A DNA stretch of 64,000 nucleotides from Flavobacterium sp. Root420 (GTDB taxonomy: Bacteria > Bacteroidota > Bacteroidia > Flavobacteriales > Flavobacteriaceae), in the NCBI RefSeq assembly GCF_001427905.1, contig NZ_LMEF01000006.1, positions 1 through 64,000 of the forward strand. The letters run 5' to 3'. Of this stretch, positions 43,881 to 52,513 are shown one piece after another (the first letter of the stretch is position 1; each line of letters opens with the position of its first letter). The translations under genes and the position numbers were made by a program. The notes below the pieces were generated by a model. The model made no database searches and was not told the DNA's origin. It saw only the letters and a list, made by a program, of their open reading frames with translations.

Positions 43881-44999
43881 TTATTTTTTTTCTTCTCCTT
43901 CACTGATCAAGCCCTGATTCCAGATTTTAATTTTATCTGAATCCTTAATACCGCTTTTAACCTGAACGTATATTCCGTCGCTAACACCCAGAACTAAATC
44001 TTTTCTCTGAAACTTCTGTGGTCCTGTTTCGATTTCAACATAAGGTTTTTGAGTTTTTTTGTCAAATTGAACTAACGATTCCTTAATTGCCAAAACTTTG
44101 TCTGCTTTCTCTAAAATAATAGAAGCATTTGCACTTAATCCGGCTCTGATAAAAGTAGCATCTCTGTTTTCTAAAGAAGCTTTTATTTCAAATTGAATTG
44201 CACCATTTTCTACTATACCCTTTGGAGCGATATCCGTCAGAAGAGCATCGAATTTTTTATTCTCAATTGCACCAACAGTAATTTCAATTGGCATTTGAAC
44301 TTTAATTTTTCCTACTTCAGATTCATCGATTTTTCCAATAAAAATCATTCTCCCAACATCTGCAACGCTGGCAATTGTAGTTCCTTCATTAAAGTTATTA
44401 CTTTCAATAACCTGATTTCCCACTTTTACCGGAACAGCCAAAACCATTCCGTTTACAGTTGAACGTATTAAAGTATTGGCATAACTTCCTAATGATGTTG
44501 TTGTTCCTGTTTTTACAATATCCAAACTTTGTCTCGCAGCTAAATAATTTTGTTTCGCCTGAGTATAAGCTAATTGAGCTGCATCAAAATCGTTAGCAGA
44601 GATTACCTCTTTTTCAAATAAGGTTTTTTGTCTTTTATAAATTTTCTCCTGATTATCTAATGCAATTTTAGCTGTTTGTACCTGATTTTGAGTACTGCTT
44701 ACATTAGATACATTGGCAACAACTCTAATTTTAGCAATCATGTCGCCTGCTTTAATTTTCTCACCAGCTTTGATATATACCTCTTCGATAATACCTGAGA
44801 TATTTGGTTTGATTAGGACCTCTTCATCAGGTTGAATATTACCAGTTGCAATGGTGGTTTTTACGATCGTTTTAATCTCTGCTTTCTCTGTTTTAAAAAC
44901 GATTGGTGATTCTTGATTTTTCGCATACAAATAGTAAAGTGCGCCAAAGAAAACTAAAGCAATAAAGATTAAAATGGTTACGGTTACTCCTTTTTTCAT
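43881..44999 (-). CDS. Periplasmic adaptor of tripartite efflux pump, copy 2
   Basis: A 372-residue membrane fusion protein. An N-terminal span (about 7-26) precedes VEEVYIKAGEKIKAGD-type lipoyl half (IIEEVYIKAGEKIKAGDMIA), coiled coil with YKRQKTLFEKEVISANDFDA, and second half STVNGMVLAVPVKVGNQVIE. It is the same kind of protein as the adaptor at 41121-42410 but shorter and clearly divergent. It follows the second permease by 39 bases. Two adaptors with two permeases suggest a heteromeric pump. Confidence 0.93.
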   Translation of the reverse strand: MKKGVTVTILIFIALVFFGALYYLYAKNQESPIVFKTEKAEIKTIVKTTIATGNIQPDEEVLIKPNISGIIEEVYIKAGEKIKAGDMIAKIRVVANVSNVSSTQNQVQTAKIALDNQEKIYKRQKTLFEKEVISANDFDAAQLAYTQAKQNYLAARQSLDIVKTGTTTSLGSYANTLIRSTVNGMVLAVPVKVGNQVIESNNFNEGTTIASVADVGRMIFIGKIDESEVGKIKVQMPIEITVGAIENKKFDALLTDIAPKGIVENGAIQFEIKASLENRDATFIRAGLSANASIILEKADKVLAIKESLVQFDKKTQKPYVEIETGPQKFQRKDLVLGVSDGIYVQVKSGIKDSDKIKIWNQGLISEGEEKK

Positions 45000-45038
45000 T
45001 TTGTTTTTGATTTAATCGATTATATTTTGATTGATAAT

Positions 45039-46304
45039 TTATTCTGTTCGTAAAGCATCTACAGGCTTTACATTAATTGCGGTCTGCGCCGGAATAAATC
45101 CTGCCAGCAAACCAGATCCTACTAATATTAATAAAGCAACAAATACTACTCTTAAATCTACACTCGGGTTCGCAAACATAGTATTACTTTCGGGGGGCAT
45201 CGAATCCAAAACCATATTTAAGAGGGCAATAATTCCGGTTGCTACTGCAATTCCAAACATTCCTGAAATAATAGTTAAAAATATAGATTCAGATAAAATT
45301 TGTCCGCGAATAGCGCCAGGCGTTGCACCTAAAGCTCTACGAATTCCTATTTCTTTTGTACGTTCCTTAACTACAATAAGCATAATATTTGAAATTCCAA
45401 TCACGCCCGAAATCAAAACCAGTGTTCCTACGAAATAGGCAATGATTTTTAAGATGTTAAACAAACTTTGCACTTTGTTGAATTGCTCATACAAATCGAA
45501 ATTACCTACGGCTCTGTCATCTTTCGGATTTATGGAATGAAGTGATTTTATAAGTTCCAGAATTCTTGGCTTTAAATCGGTTATTGAAGTTTCATCTTTT
45601 GCCGTAAGCGCCATCCAGCCCACTTTATCTCCATAATTAAACGCTTGTTGAAAAGTCGTAAACGGGACGAAAATATTCTTCTGTTCCTGTTCTGCATTTC
45701 CGCCTTGCTGTTTAGAATGATAAACGCCAACTACCATAAAGTTAATTCCATTTACTTTTATGTAAGTCCCAATCGCTTCTTCTTCTTTTCCATACAATTC
45801 ACTAATAACACCTTTTCCAATCACAGCAATTTTTCTTCTCTCCAAAATATCCTGCTGGTTGATAAAACGACCTTTAATGATATCCATTGGCTGTTGTTTA
45901 ATCAACTCCGGATAATCACCATAGACAGTAAATGCTGAAGTCTTTGTACCGCGCACCACATTATTTGTCCCGTTAAAATCACCTAATTGGTTTCTTGGTG
46001 AAACATATAATAAATCAGGCAAAGCTGCTTTTAATGCTGCTACATCACTATTTCTAAAATCGTAACGACGGGTTTTAGGCAAACCTTTATAGGCTTTTGA
46101 TGTTGTCTGGCTCCACATAAACATTGTGTTTGTGGCAATTCCGTCAAAACCTTTTTTGATACCATTTTCTAAACCATTTCCGGCCGCTAACAATATTACC
46201 AAAATAAATATACCCCAAAACACACCAAATGCAGTTAGAGTTGTTCTGAAAACATTGGCTGTTAAAGCCTGTAAAATCTCGTCCCAATTATCTTTCTTAA
46301 ACAT
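45039..46304 (-). CDS. ABC transporter permease (MacB/FtsX-like), copy 2
   Basis: A 421-residue permease with one N-terminal span, a large periplasmic domain (MacB_PCD, about 45-270), and three C-terminal spans from about 285. The FtsX signature VKERTKEIGIRRALGATPGA is present. It begins two bases after the first permease gene ends. No ATPase domain is fused, so it must share the separate ATPase at 47544-48245. Confidence 0.94.
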   Translation of the reverse strand: MFKKDNWDEILQALTANVFRTTLTAFGVFWGIFILVILLAAGNGLENGIKKGFDGIATNTMFMWSQTTSKAYKGLPKTRRYDFRNSDVAALKAALPDLLYVSPRNQLGDFNGTNNVVRGTKTSAFTVYGDYPELIKQQPMDIIKGRFINQQDILERRKIAVIGKGVISELYGKEEEAIGTYIKVNGINFMVVGVYHSKQQGGNAEQEQKNIFVPFTTFQQAFNYGDKVGWMALTAKDETSITDLKPRILELIKSLHSINPKDDRAVGNFDLYEQFNKVQSLFNILKIIAYFVGTLVLISGVIGISNIMLIVVKERTKEIGIRRALGATPGAIRGQILSESIFLTIISGMFGIAVATGIIALLNMVLDSMPPESNTMFANPSVDLRVVFVALLILVGSGLLAGFIPAQTAINVKPVDALRTE

Positions 46305-46306
46305 AA

Positions 46307-47551
46307 TTATTCGTCTCTAAGTGCTACAATAGGTTTAATTTTGGCTGCTCTATATGCTGGGAAAAATCCTGCCAATGCTCCCGCAAATACAAGTAGAGCT
46401 AGTGTTGTCAATGCCACGCTGAAATCGACTTCGGGATGTTGAAAATATTCACTTTGCACCATTGGTCCCACAAATTCAAGCAAGAGCAAACTGGCTAGTA
46501 GCCCTGAAAAACCAGCAATTGTTGTAATAAAAATGGATTCATGCAATATCATTGAAATGATAGAAAATGGTGACGCACCTAAAGCCTTTCTGATTCCAAT
46601 TTCTTTTGTTCTCTCTTTTACAATAATTAGCATAATGTTACTTACCCCAACAACTCCGGCAATGATCGTACAAATTCCTACCCACCAAAAGAACAATCTG
46701 ATATAAAGATTTAAATCATAAAACTGTTTGGCATCTTCAACCGAATTATAAACACCAACACCACCATCATCTTCAGGAGCTACCATATTTCTACTTTTCA
46801 GCAGATTCTTCAAATCTTGAGTGAATTTTTTAGATTGCGCTAAAGCTTCGTCATAATCATTTGTCTTTTTCATCGTAAAAAACAAATTGCTTATTTTATC
46901 TCCGCCACCAAAAGCTCTTTGCACAGTAGTTAATGGTAAATAAGCTCTGGCTTCTTCTCTTTCTCCTCCCGGATCAGTAAAAACACCAACTACTTTAAAA
47001 TTAATACCATTGATTATGATTTCTTTACCTAAAGCATCTTTGTCTTTAAACAGATCCGTTTTAATTTTCATTCCGATACACGCCACTTTCTCATTATTGG
47101 CCAAATCTGAACTATTTACATATCTTCCCTGAACTATGTTTAAATTTTCGACTCCGCCATAATCGGGAGTTACACCTCTATATTGATAACTTCCAGATTC
47201 TTTTCCGTAGGAAAATGGCGCTCCCCAAAAATTATAGGTTGCGGCTCTCATATCTAGTTTATCATCAAATTTCTGCACAGATTGATTAAAGTCTGCGTCT
47301 CTATACTGAATTTGTCTTCCCGGGTTTAACCCTTTATACTCTTTTGTAGTTGTTCCGGACCAAACTTCAATAATTCCGGCAGCGTCACGTTCGAATTGTT
47401 TTTCAATTCCGTTCTGAAGCCCTTTACCCGCACCAAGCAAAATCACTAAAATAAAAATACCTGAGGCCACAGAAATTCCTGTTAAGAATGTTCTTAGCCG
47501 ATTTTTGGAGATTGCTTCGAATATTTCCTGCCAACGCTCAATATTAAACAT
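46307..47551 (-). CDS. ABC transporter permease (MacB/FtsX-like), copy 1
   Basis: A 414-residue permease of the same build as the next gene: N-terminal span, periplasmic MacB domain, then three spans, with VKERTKEIGIRKALGASPFS. The two permeases are related but not recent duplicates and likely form a heterodimer. Its start overlaps the end of the ATPase gene by eight bases, a sign of translational coupling. Confidence 0.94.
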   Translation of the reverse strand: MFNIERWQEIFEAISKNRLRTFLTGISVASGIFILVILLGAGKGLQNGIEKQFERDAAGIIEVWSGTTTKEYKGLNPGRQIQYRDADFNQSVQKFDDKLDMRAATYNFWGAPFSYGKESGSYQYRGVTPDYGGVENLNIVQGRYVNSSDLANNEKVACIGMKIKTDLFKDKDALGKEIIINGINFKVVGVFTDPGGEREEARAYLPLTTVQRAFGGGDKISNLFFTMKKTNDYDEALAQSKKFTQDLKNLLKSRNMVAPEDDGGVGVYNSVEDAKQFYDLNLYIRLFFWWVGICTIIAGVVGVSNIMLIIVKERTKEIGIRKALGASPFSIISMILHESIFITTIAGFSGLLASLLLLEFVGPMVQSEYFQHPEVDFSVALTTLALLVFAGALAGFFPAYRAAKIKPIVALRDE

Positions 47552-48245
47552 AAGATGAAGCTCTAACTTGTTCTACCTTTTTATCATCGATAATTAATCC
47601 GTCTTTCAGGACCACATTTCTCTTGCACATTGCGGCAATATCAGGCTCGTGTGTAACGATCAAAATAGTTTTACCTTCATCGTTAATTCCCTGAATAAGT
47701 TCCATAACCTCATATGAAGTTTTAGTATCCAAAGCTCCCGTTGGTTCATCTGCCAATAAAACTTTTGGATTAGATGCTAACGCTCTGGCAATTGCAACAC
47801 GCTGTTTTTGACCTCCGGAAAGTTCGTTCGGTAAATGGTGTGAATGTGAACCCAGACCTACTTTTTCCAAATATCTCATAGCAATTTCGTATCGCTCTTT
47901 TCTCTTTATTCCCTGATAATATAATGGCATCGCCACATTATCCAGCGCAGTTTTATAATTGATCAAATTGAAAGATTGAAAAACAAATCCTAAAAACTTA
48001 TTTCTGTATTTAGAAGCAATCGTTTCGTTCAATTTTTTAATAGGTGTTTTATCTAAAATATAACTACCAGAATCAGCTTCGTCCAAAATTCCTAATATAT
48101 TAAGAAGTGTCGATTTACCTGAACCAGAAGATCCCATGATAGCAACCAGCTCGCCTTCTTCAATATTAAAATTTATTCCTTTTAACACATGTAATTCTGA
48201 ACTTCCCATTTTATAGGATTTATGTAAATCTTTGATTTCTATCAT
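47544..48245 (-). CDS. ABC transporter ATP-binding protein (MacB/LolD type)
   Basis: A 233-residue ATPase. Walker A GSSGSGKS is at 38-45, the ABC signature LSGGQKQR at 142-149, and Walker B VLLADEPTG at 162-170, with a switch His in IVTHEP. This subfamily powers MacB-type mechanotransmission pumps and lipoprotein release. First gene of a six-gene minus-strand run (ATPase, permease, permease, adaptor, TolC, adaptor). Confidence 0.96.
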   Translation of the reverse strand: MIEIKDLHKSYKMGSSELHVLKGINFNIEEGELVAIMGSSGSGKSTLLNILGILDEADSGSYILDKTPIKKLNETIASKYRNKFLGFVFQSFNLINYKTALDNVAMPLYYQGIKRKERYEIAMRYLEKVGLGSHSHHLPNELSGGQKQRVAIARALASNPKVLLADEPTGALDTKTSYEVMELIQGINDEGKTILIVTHEPDIAAMCKRNVVLKDGLIIDDKKVEQVRASSYV

Positions 48246-48390
48246 GGTACTGTTAAATTTTAAAACAATAATAACATTTTTATTAAGTAATTTATGGTAA
48301 GAAAACGTTAATAATTTCGTTTTGATATTACAATAAGACTCGATTCTTTATCAAATGTTACACATTTTTAAGATAATATAATTGTTTTCT

Positions 48391-48398
48391 TAATTTTG
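48391..48398 (+). promoter_or_regulatory. -7 box of the DUF4403 gene
   Basis: TAATTTTG fits the Bacteroidota -7 consensus, 23 bases before the ATG at 48422. The -33 position has only T-rich sequence. Confidence 0.45.
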
Positions 48399-48421
48399 CA
48401 TCAATCAAAAAAATCTTAATA

Positions 48422-49828
48422 ATGAAGTTTTTTTCAATTTTCTCTTTATTCACGGCACTTACACTGTTTTCCGGATGTTCAACATCGCAAAAATTAGAAA
48501 CTTTAAAACCCGAACCAGATGATGCCAGTCCGTTAGTTTATGATGCGAATCCATCCTTTATTAACCTGCCAATAACGGTAAAATTAACCGATATTGAGAA
48601 TCAGACTAACTCAATTTTAACAGGATTAATTTATGAAGACAATAACATCGAAGATGATGATATTGAAATGAAAATTTGGAAACAGGCGCCAATAAAAATT
48701 CAAAATGATCCTGCAAATCCAGATAAAAAGATAAAAACAGTTCTGCCTTTAAAAGCTACTATCAAATATAGGATTGGAACAAAAAAACTCGGTGTCGAAC
48801 TTTATGATACCCGTGAATTTAATTTAAATGGAGTTATTACTCTATCTAGTGAAGTAGCATTGACAAATTGGAAATTAAACACCAAAACTGAATTTAAATC
48901 TCTAGATTGGAACGAAAGTCCGACAATGCTCGTTTTCGGAAAAAACATGCCGATAACCTATCTGGTTAATCCTGCCATTTCTATTTTTAAATCTAAAATT
49001 GAAAAGAAAATTGATGAAGCGATAGAAAAATCAATGGATTTTAAACCGAATGTTTTATCAGCCTTAGAAAAAATATGCACGCCATTTCAAATGAGTGATA
49101 CTTATGAAAGCTGGTTACGAATTACCCCAGTTGAAATTTATTCAACCAATGCAAAACTTAAAAATGATTTGTTTTTATTGGATATGGGAGTGAAATGTAA
49201 TATGGAAACTATTGTTGGTAAACAACCTGAATCTAAATTCAATGCCAATAAAATTGTTTTGAAACCTGTTGCTAAAATTCCAAATCAGATTTCAGCTAAT
49301 ATCGCAGCAATTTCAACTTACATTGATGCTTCTAAAATAATGACCAAAAATTTTGCAGGCCAGGAATTTGGTTCCGGAAGCAAAAAAATAACAGTAAAAA
49401 ATGTTACAATCTGGCATAAAGACGGGAAAATGGTGATTGCGCTGGATGTTTTAGGATCCATAAACGGAACGCTTTATTTAAATGGATTTCCACAATATAA
49501 TCCGCAGACAAAAGAAATTTATTTTGACAAACTTGATTATGTCTTAGATACCAAAAGTAAACTGATGCGTACCGCAAGCTGGTTAGGACAGGGCTACATA
49601 TTAAAAAAAATGGAACAAAGTTGTCGCTATTCGATCCAGCCTAATTTAGAAGAAGGCAAAAAAAGCATGGCGTCTTATCTTAAAAACTATTCTCCAATGC
49701 CAGGTGTGTTTGTAAATGGAAAAATGGAAGACATCCTGTTTGACAAAATTCAATTGACAAATCAGGCCATTATAGCTTTTATAAAGGTAAACGGAACAGT
49801 AAATGTTTCTGTTGATGGCTTAAAATAA
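48422..49828 (+). CDS. DUF4403 family lipoprotein
   Basis: A 468-residue protein with a lipobox TLFSGC and lipidated C19. The mature part begins with strands around FINLPITVKLTDIENQTNSI, has KQAPIKIQ...KTVLPLKATIKYRIG, and ends IIAFIKVNGTVNVSVDGLK, the DUF4403 pattern. Such proteins have paired lipid-binding (TULIP/BPI-like) folds by some accounts; that is not visible from motifs here. Monocistronic. Its terminator stem (49861-49877) runs into the stop codon of the opposing gene. Confidence 0.85.
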   Translation: MKFFSIFSLFTALTLFSGCSTSQKLETLKPEPDDASPLVYDANPSFINLPITVKLTDIENQTNSILTGLIYEDNNIEDDDIEMKIWKQAPIKIQNDPANPDKKIKTVLPLKATIKYRIGTKKLGVELYDTREFNLNGVITLSSEVALTNWKLNTKTEFKSLDWNESPTMLVFGKNMPITYLVNPAISIFKSKIEKKIDEAIEKSMDFKPNVLSALEKICTPFQMSDTYESWLRITPVEIYSTNAKLKNDLFLLDMGVKCNMETIVGKQPESKFNANKIVLKPVAKIPNQISANIAAISTYIDASKIMTKNFAGQEFGSGSKKITVKNVTIWHKDGKMVIALDVLGSINGTLYLNGFPQYNPQTKEIYFDKLDYVLDTKSKLMRTASWLGQGYILKKMEQSCRYSIQPNLEEGKKSMASYLKNYSPMPGVFVNGKMEDILFDKIQLTNQAIIAFIKVNGTVNVSVDGLK

Positions 49829-49860
49829 AAAGTTACAAGCTCATCAAAAAAGAAAAAAAC

Positions 49861-49883
49861 AGTATAAAAATTATACTGCTTTT
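49861..49883 (+). terminator. Terminator of the DUF4403 gene
   Basis: AGTATAA (49861-49867) pairs with TTATACT (49871-49877), followed by GCTTTTTT. It overlaps the stop codon of the minus-strand gene that ends at 49871. Confidence 0.65.
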
Positions 49884-50170
49884 TTCTTTTTTGATTGGTA
49901 CATTCTATAAATTAAAACACCTATAATTCCAACAAGTAAATACGGAATTACCATCAAATAAACGATACCGTCATTTACTGCTTCTGCTTTTTTTGTATTA
50001 GAATCTCCCGCAAGCGCTGCACGACACATGGCGCATTGAGCATTAGCTGCAAGAGAAAAGAACATAGAGAAAAGAACATAAAAGTATTTCGTTGAGATTA
50101 AATCCCTAACTCTTCTTCTGTTTTCTATTCTATTTTCTTTATTCTGTATTCTATTTTCTATTTTATGCAT
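49871..50170 (-). CDS. Small CxxC membrane protein of the cytochrome oxidase cluster
   Basis: The credible part is a signal peptide YFYVLFSMFFSLAANAQ, then CAMCRAALAGD and one membrane span with a basic tail YQSKKKKAV. The only ATG in this frame gives a strange 27-residue head, KIENRIQNKENRIENRRR, encoded by a short repetitive AAAATAGAATA-type tract that starts at the DUF420 stop. An ACG at 50092-50090 sits exactly where a natural signal peptide (xKYFYVLF) would start. The CAMCR motif suggests metal or heme handling in oxidase assembly; that is inference. Start codon uncertain. Confidence 0.7.
   Translation of the reverse strand: MHKIENRIQNKENRIENRRRVRDLISTKYFYVLFSMFFSLAANAQCAMCRAALAGDSNTKKAEAVNDGIVYLMVIPYLLVGIIGVLIYRMYQSKKKKAV
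50053..50080. repeat. 14-bp tandem duplication inside a signal-peptide coding region
   Basis: GAGAAAAGAACATA occurs twice head to tail (50053-50066 and 50067-50080). Fourteen bases is not a multiple of three, so gain or loss of one unit would shift the frame of the small CxxC protein. Confidence 0.8.
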
Positions 50171-50702
50171 AATAAGGAGAAATCATTAAGTAAATCACAA
50201 CACCTGTAACTGCAACATACAACCAAAGTGGAAAAGTTATTTTAGCTATTTTTCTATGTCTGTCGAATCGTTGTGCAAGCGCTCTGACATAACTTATTAA
50301 TACTAACGGAATAATTGCAATAGACAATAAAATGTGAGTTATTAGAATGAAGAAATAAACATAACGTATTACACCTTCACCACCAAATTTAGTAGAATCT
50401 GCGGTCATGTGATACGCAACATACATCACTAAAAAGGCTACGGACAAAGCAATTGCAGAAGTCATTAATTGCTCATGAAGTTTACGTTTTCCATTTTTAA
50501 TAGCCAAAACAGCCCATATTAAAACAATTGCTGTAATTCCGTTTATCGTTGCGTAAATTGGAGGTAAAAATGAAAGCGGCTCAACATTAATTCCGAAGTC
50601 TTTTAGCTTAACACCAAATAATATAGCCACGACAACCGGAATTATGATTGATACAGCAACAATAAACTTGCTGTATTTTTTTTCTAATGAATGATCTTCC
50701 AT
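50163..50702 (-). CDS. DUF420 family membrane protein
   Basis: A 179-residue protein with about five membrane spans. LPPIYATINGITAIVLIWAV and the later conserved FFILITHILLSIAIIPLVLI (His in a span) are typical of DUF420 proteins, which accompany cytochrome oxidase and SCO genes. Related in fold to cytochrome oxidase subunit-like or CtaG-type membrane proteins; role probably in oxidase assembly. One base separates it from the SCO gene. Confidence 0.92.
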   Translation of the reverse strand: MEDHSLEKKYSKFIVAVSIIIPVVVAILFGVKLKDFGINVEPLSFLPPIYATINGITAIVLIWAVLAIKNGKRKLHEQLMTSAIALSVAFLVMYVAYHMTADSTKFGGEGVIRYVYFFILITHILLSIAIIPLVLISYVRALAQRFDRHRKIAKITFPLWLYVAVTGVVIYLMISPYYA

Positions 50703-50703
50703 T

Positions 50704-51393
50704 TTATTCTTCTAATAATATTTTAATGTCTTCCTGAATATCTCTAACTCCTTTTTTATCTAATCCGTCATAATATAGAATCGGGTTTCCGAATTCATCT
50801 TTTCTACAACGAATATTTCCATCTTTATCAATTAAGGCAAACAAACCAGAATGTTCAAAACCTCCATTTACTTTAGCATTTTCGCCAGCATACAGGTTAA
50901 ATCCTTTGTTTGACAAATCCATAATGGTTGCTTTGTCTCCTGTCAGGAAATTCCAGTTTGATGATTTCACGCCAAGTAATTTAGCGTGATCTTTTAAAAC
51001 CTGTGCCGTATCATGAGCCGGATCGATTGTAATGGAAACGATTCCAAAGTTTGGATTTCCGAAAAAAGTTTTCTCAATTTCCAGCATACTTAAATTCATC
51101 TTTGGACATATAGATGGACAAGTTGTGAAGAAAAACTCTAACACATATACTTTCCCTTTATAAGATTCATTTGATATTTTAACGTTGTCCTGATTCGTTA
51201 GTTCAAATTTAGGAGCTGGGCCAATAGTCAATAATTTGGTGTCAGATTTTGAAGTTTTCAAACCTACGTTATCCAAACGATTTCCTTTTACAACTTCGCC
51301 ATTTTTTATTCTGTCAACAATTTTTGGCACTGCGTAAATTCCGAAAATTAAAATGATAAACGAAATTCCGATATATGATTTGTTTTTAAACAT
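50704..51393 (-). CDS. SCO family copper chaperone
   Basis: A 229-residue thioredoxin-fold protein anchored by one N-terminal span (about 7-24). Copper ligands of the SCO family are present: C92 and C96 in FFTTCPSICPKMN and H181 in GGFEHSGLFALI. DPAHDT is another family mark. It delivers copper to the CuA site of cytochrome oxidase subunit II. Located in the oxidase cluster, 10 bases after an SCO-like protein lacking these residues. Confidence 0.95.
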   Translation of the reverse strand: MFKNKSYIGISFIILIFGIYAVPKIVDRIKNGEVVKGNRLDNVGLKTSKSDTKLLTIGPAPKFELTNQDNVKISNESYKGKVYVLEFFFTTCPSICPKMNLSMLEIEKTFFGNPNFGIVSITIDPAHDTAQVLKDHAKLLGVKSSNWNFLTGDKATIMDLSNKGFNLYAGENAKVNGGFEHSGLFALIDKDGNIRCRKDEFGNPILYYDGLDKKGVRDIQEDIKILLEE

Positions 51394-51403
51394 ATTTTAA
51401 AGA

Positions 51404-52060
51404 TTAAAGTTCTTTTGTGGCATTATGATTCTTTTTAAGAGCAGCGCGATATTCGTATAATATGATTTTAAAATCATCCAGCATTTCATTGCTTAATTCA
51501 GAAGGATGAAAGGTATTATAACCCTCTTTATATTCGTCTTTTTTATCTTTCGAAGCGCCCTTTCTTCCTCTTAAATTTCGTTCTTTATCTACTATATAAA
51601 CATTTGATGTTCCGAGATCTTGATCTAATTTTCCTTTTAAATGCAATTGATCGTAGAAGGTTTTAATTTCCGCAGAGGAAGCAAAAACAAAATGCCAACC
51701 TGAAACATCAGTAAAAGCGCCAAGAGACTCAACAATTTTTTGGGCATCTTTTTCTGTTCCTAAAGGACAAACCACTACAAACTGCAAATCTTTAAAACCA
51801 TTATAACGTTGATAGATTTTTTCATTCAGATTGAAAAAGTTTCCTCTATTTTTTAAAATTTCAGAACCAGAAAACCCAAGAATAGTTATCTTATTATTTA
51901 AGGTTACTTTTTCGCCTTTTAGTGATTTCCAATTACCAAGGTCAGCAATTTTAGGAGTTATTGTGGGAAGTTTAGTAAAACTGTTTACTCCTGAAGCAAA
52001 AAACAAATAGGCTACAATTGGCAGAACAAAAAGTACAAAGAGAACTATATTTTTTTTCAT
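51404..52060 (-). CDS. SCO/thioredoxin-like protein lacking the cysteine pair
   Basis: A 218-residue protein with one N-terminal span (about 4-22). The outside part reads like a thioredoxin fold: KITILGFSGSEILKNRGNFF as the first strand and helix, LQFVVVCPLGTEKDAQKIVE, and TSNVYIVDKERNLRGRKGAS. At the place of the SCO CxxxC there is GSEILKNR, so it cannot bind copper the same way. It is next to the true SCO gene and likely a structural paralogue. Function unknown. Confidence 0.8.
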   Translation of the reverse strand: MKKNIVLFVLFVLPIVAYLFFASGVNSFTKLPTITPKIADLGNWKSLKGEKVTLNNKITILGFSGSEILKNRGNFFNLNEKIYQRYNGFKDLQFVVVCPLGTEKDAQKIVESLGAFTDVSGWHFVFASSAEIKTFYDQLHLKGKLDQDLGTSNVYIVDKERNLRGRKGASKDKKDEYKEGYNTFHPSELSNEMLDDFKIILYEYRAALKKNHNATKEL

Positions 52061-52097
52061 TTTATTAACGGAAGTTATTGAAGTACAAAAATAAAAA

Positions 52098-52118
52098 AAG
52101 CTCCGTTAAACGGAGCTT
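52098..52118 (-). terminator. Terminator after cytochrome oxidase subunit IV
   Basis: AAGCTCCG (52098-52105) pairs with CGGAGCTT (52111-52118); the plus-strand A-run before it gives the T-run on the minus strand. It separates the oxidase subunits from the SCO/DUF420 set. Confidence 0.8.
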
Positions 52119-52138
52119 CTTTTCGAATTAATATCATG

Positions 52139-52495
52139 TTAAAAATTCCATTTAATAGTAGAATCTTTAAAAACCCCATAAATATAATGCCCTTCTGTCA
52201 ACAGAATAAACAATAAATATAAAACTAGGAAAATAACTGGCGATACAACAGCCCATCTAAGACTACTTTTTTCACCTTCCATGTGCATAAATGCCCATAT
52301 TATATAATATGCTTTGAATATTGTTAAGATATAAAATATCCAGTTCAACAAGTTCAAACCTACAAAATGATTGAATTCTAAAAATCCTGGTTTAACAATT
52401 CCAAGGAAAACTTCAACTGTTGTTACAACTGATAGCAATCCAAAAACAAACCAGATTCTTTTTGTATTTGATACGTATTCGTGGCCGTGTGACAT
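52139..52495 (-). CDS. Cytochrome c oxidase subunit IV family protein
   Basis: A 118-residue protein with three membrane spans. RIWFVFGLLSVVTTVEVFLG, then YYIIWAFMHMEGEKSSLRWA (the conserved FMHM.E. between spans 2 and 3) identify the subunit IV/CyoD-like family. Inner membrane, small accessory subunit of the heme-copper oxidase. It is 18 bases after the large subunit III gene. Confidence 0.92.
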   Translation of the reverse strand: MSHGHEYVSNTKRIWFVFGLLSVVTTVEVFLGIVKPGFLEFNHFVGLNLLNWIFYILTIFKAYYIIWAFMHMEGEKSSLRWAVVSPVIFLVLYLLFILLTEGHYIYGVFKDSTIKWNF

Positions 52496-52513
52496 AATGA
52501 TAAATCTTAAAAA

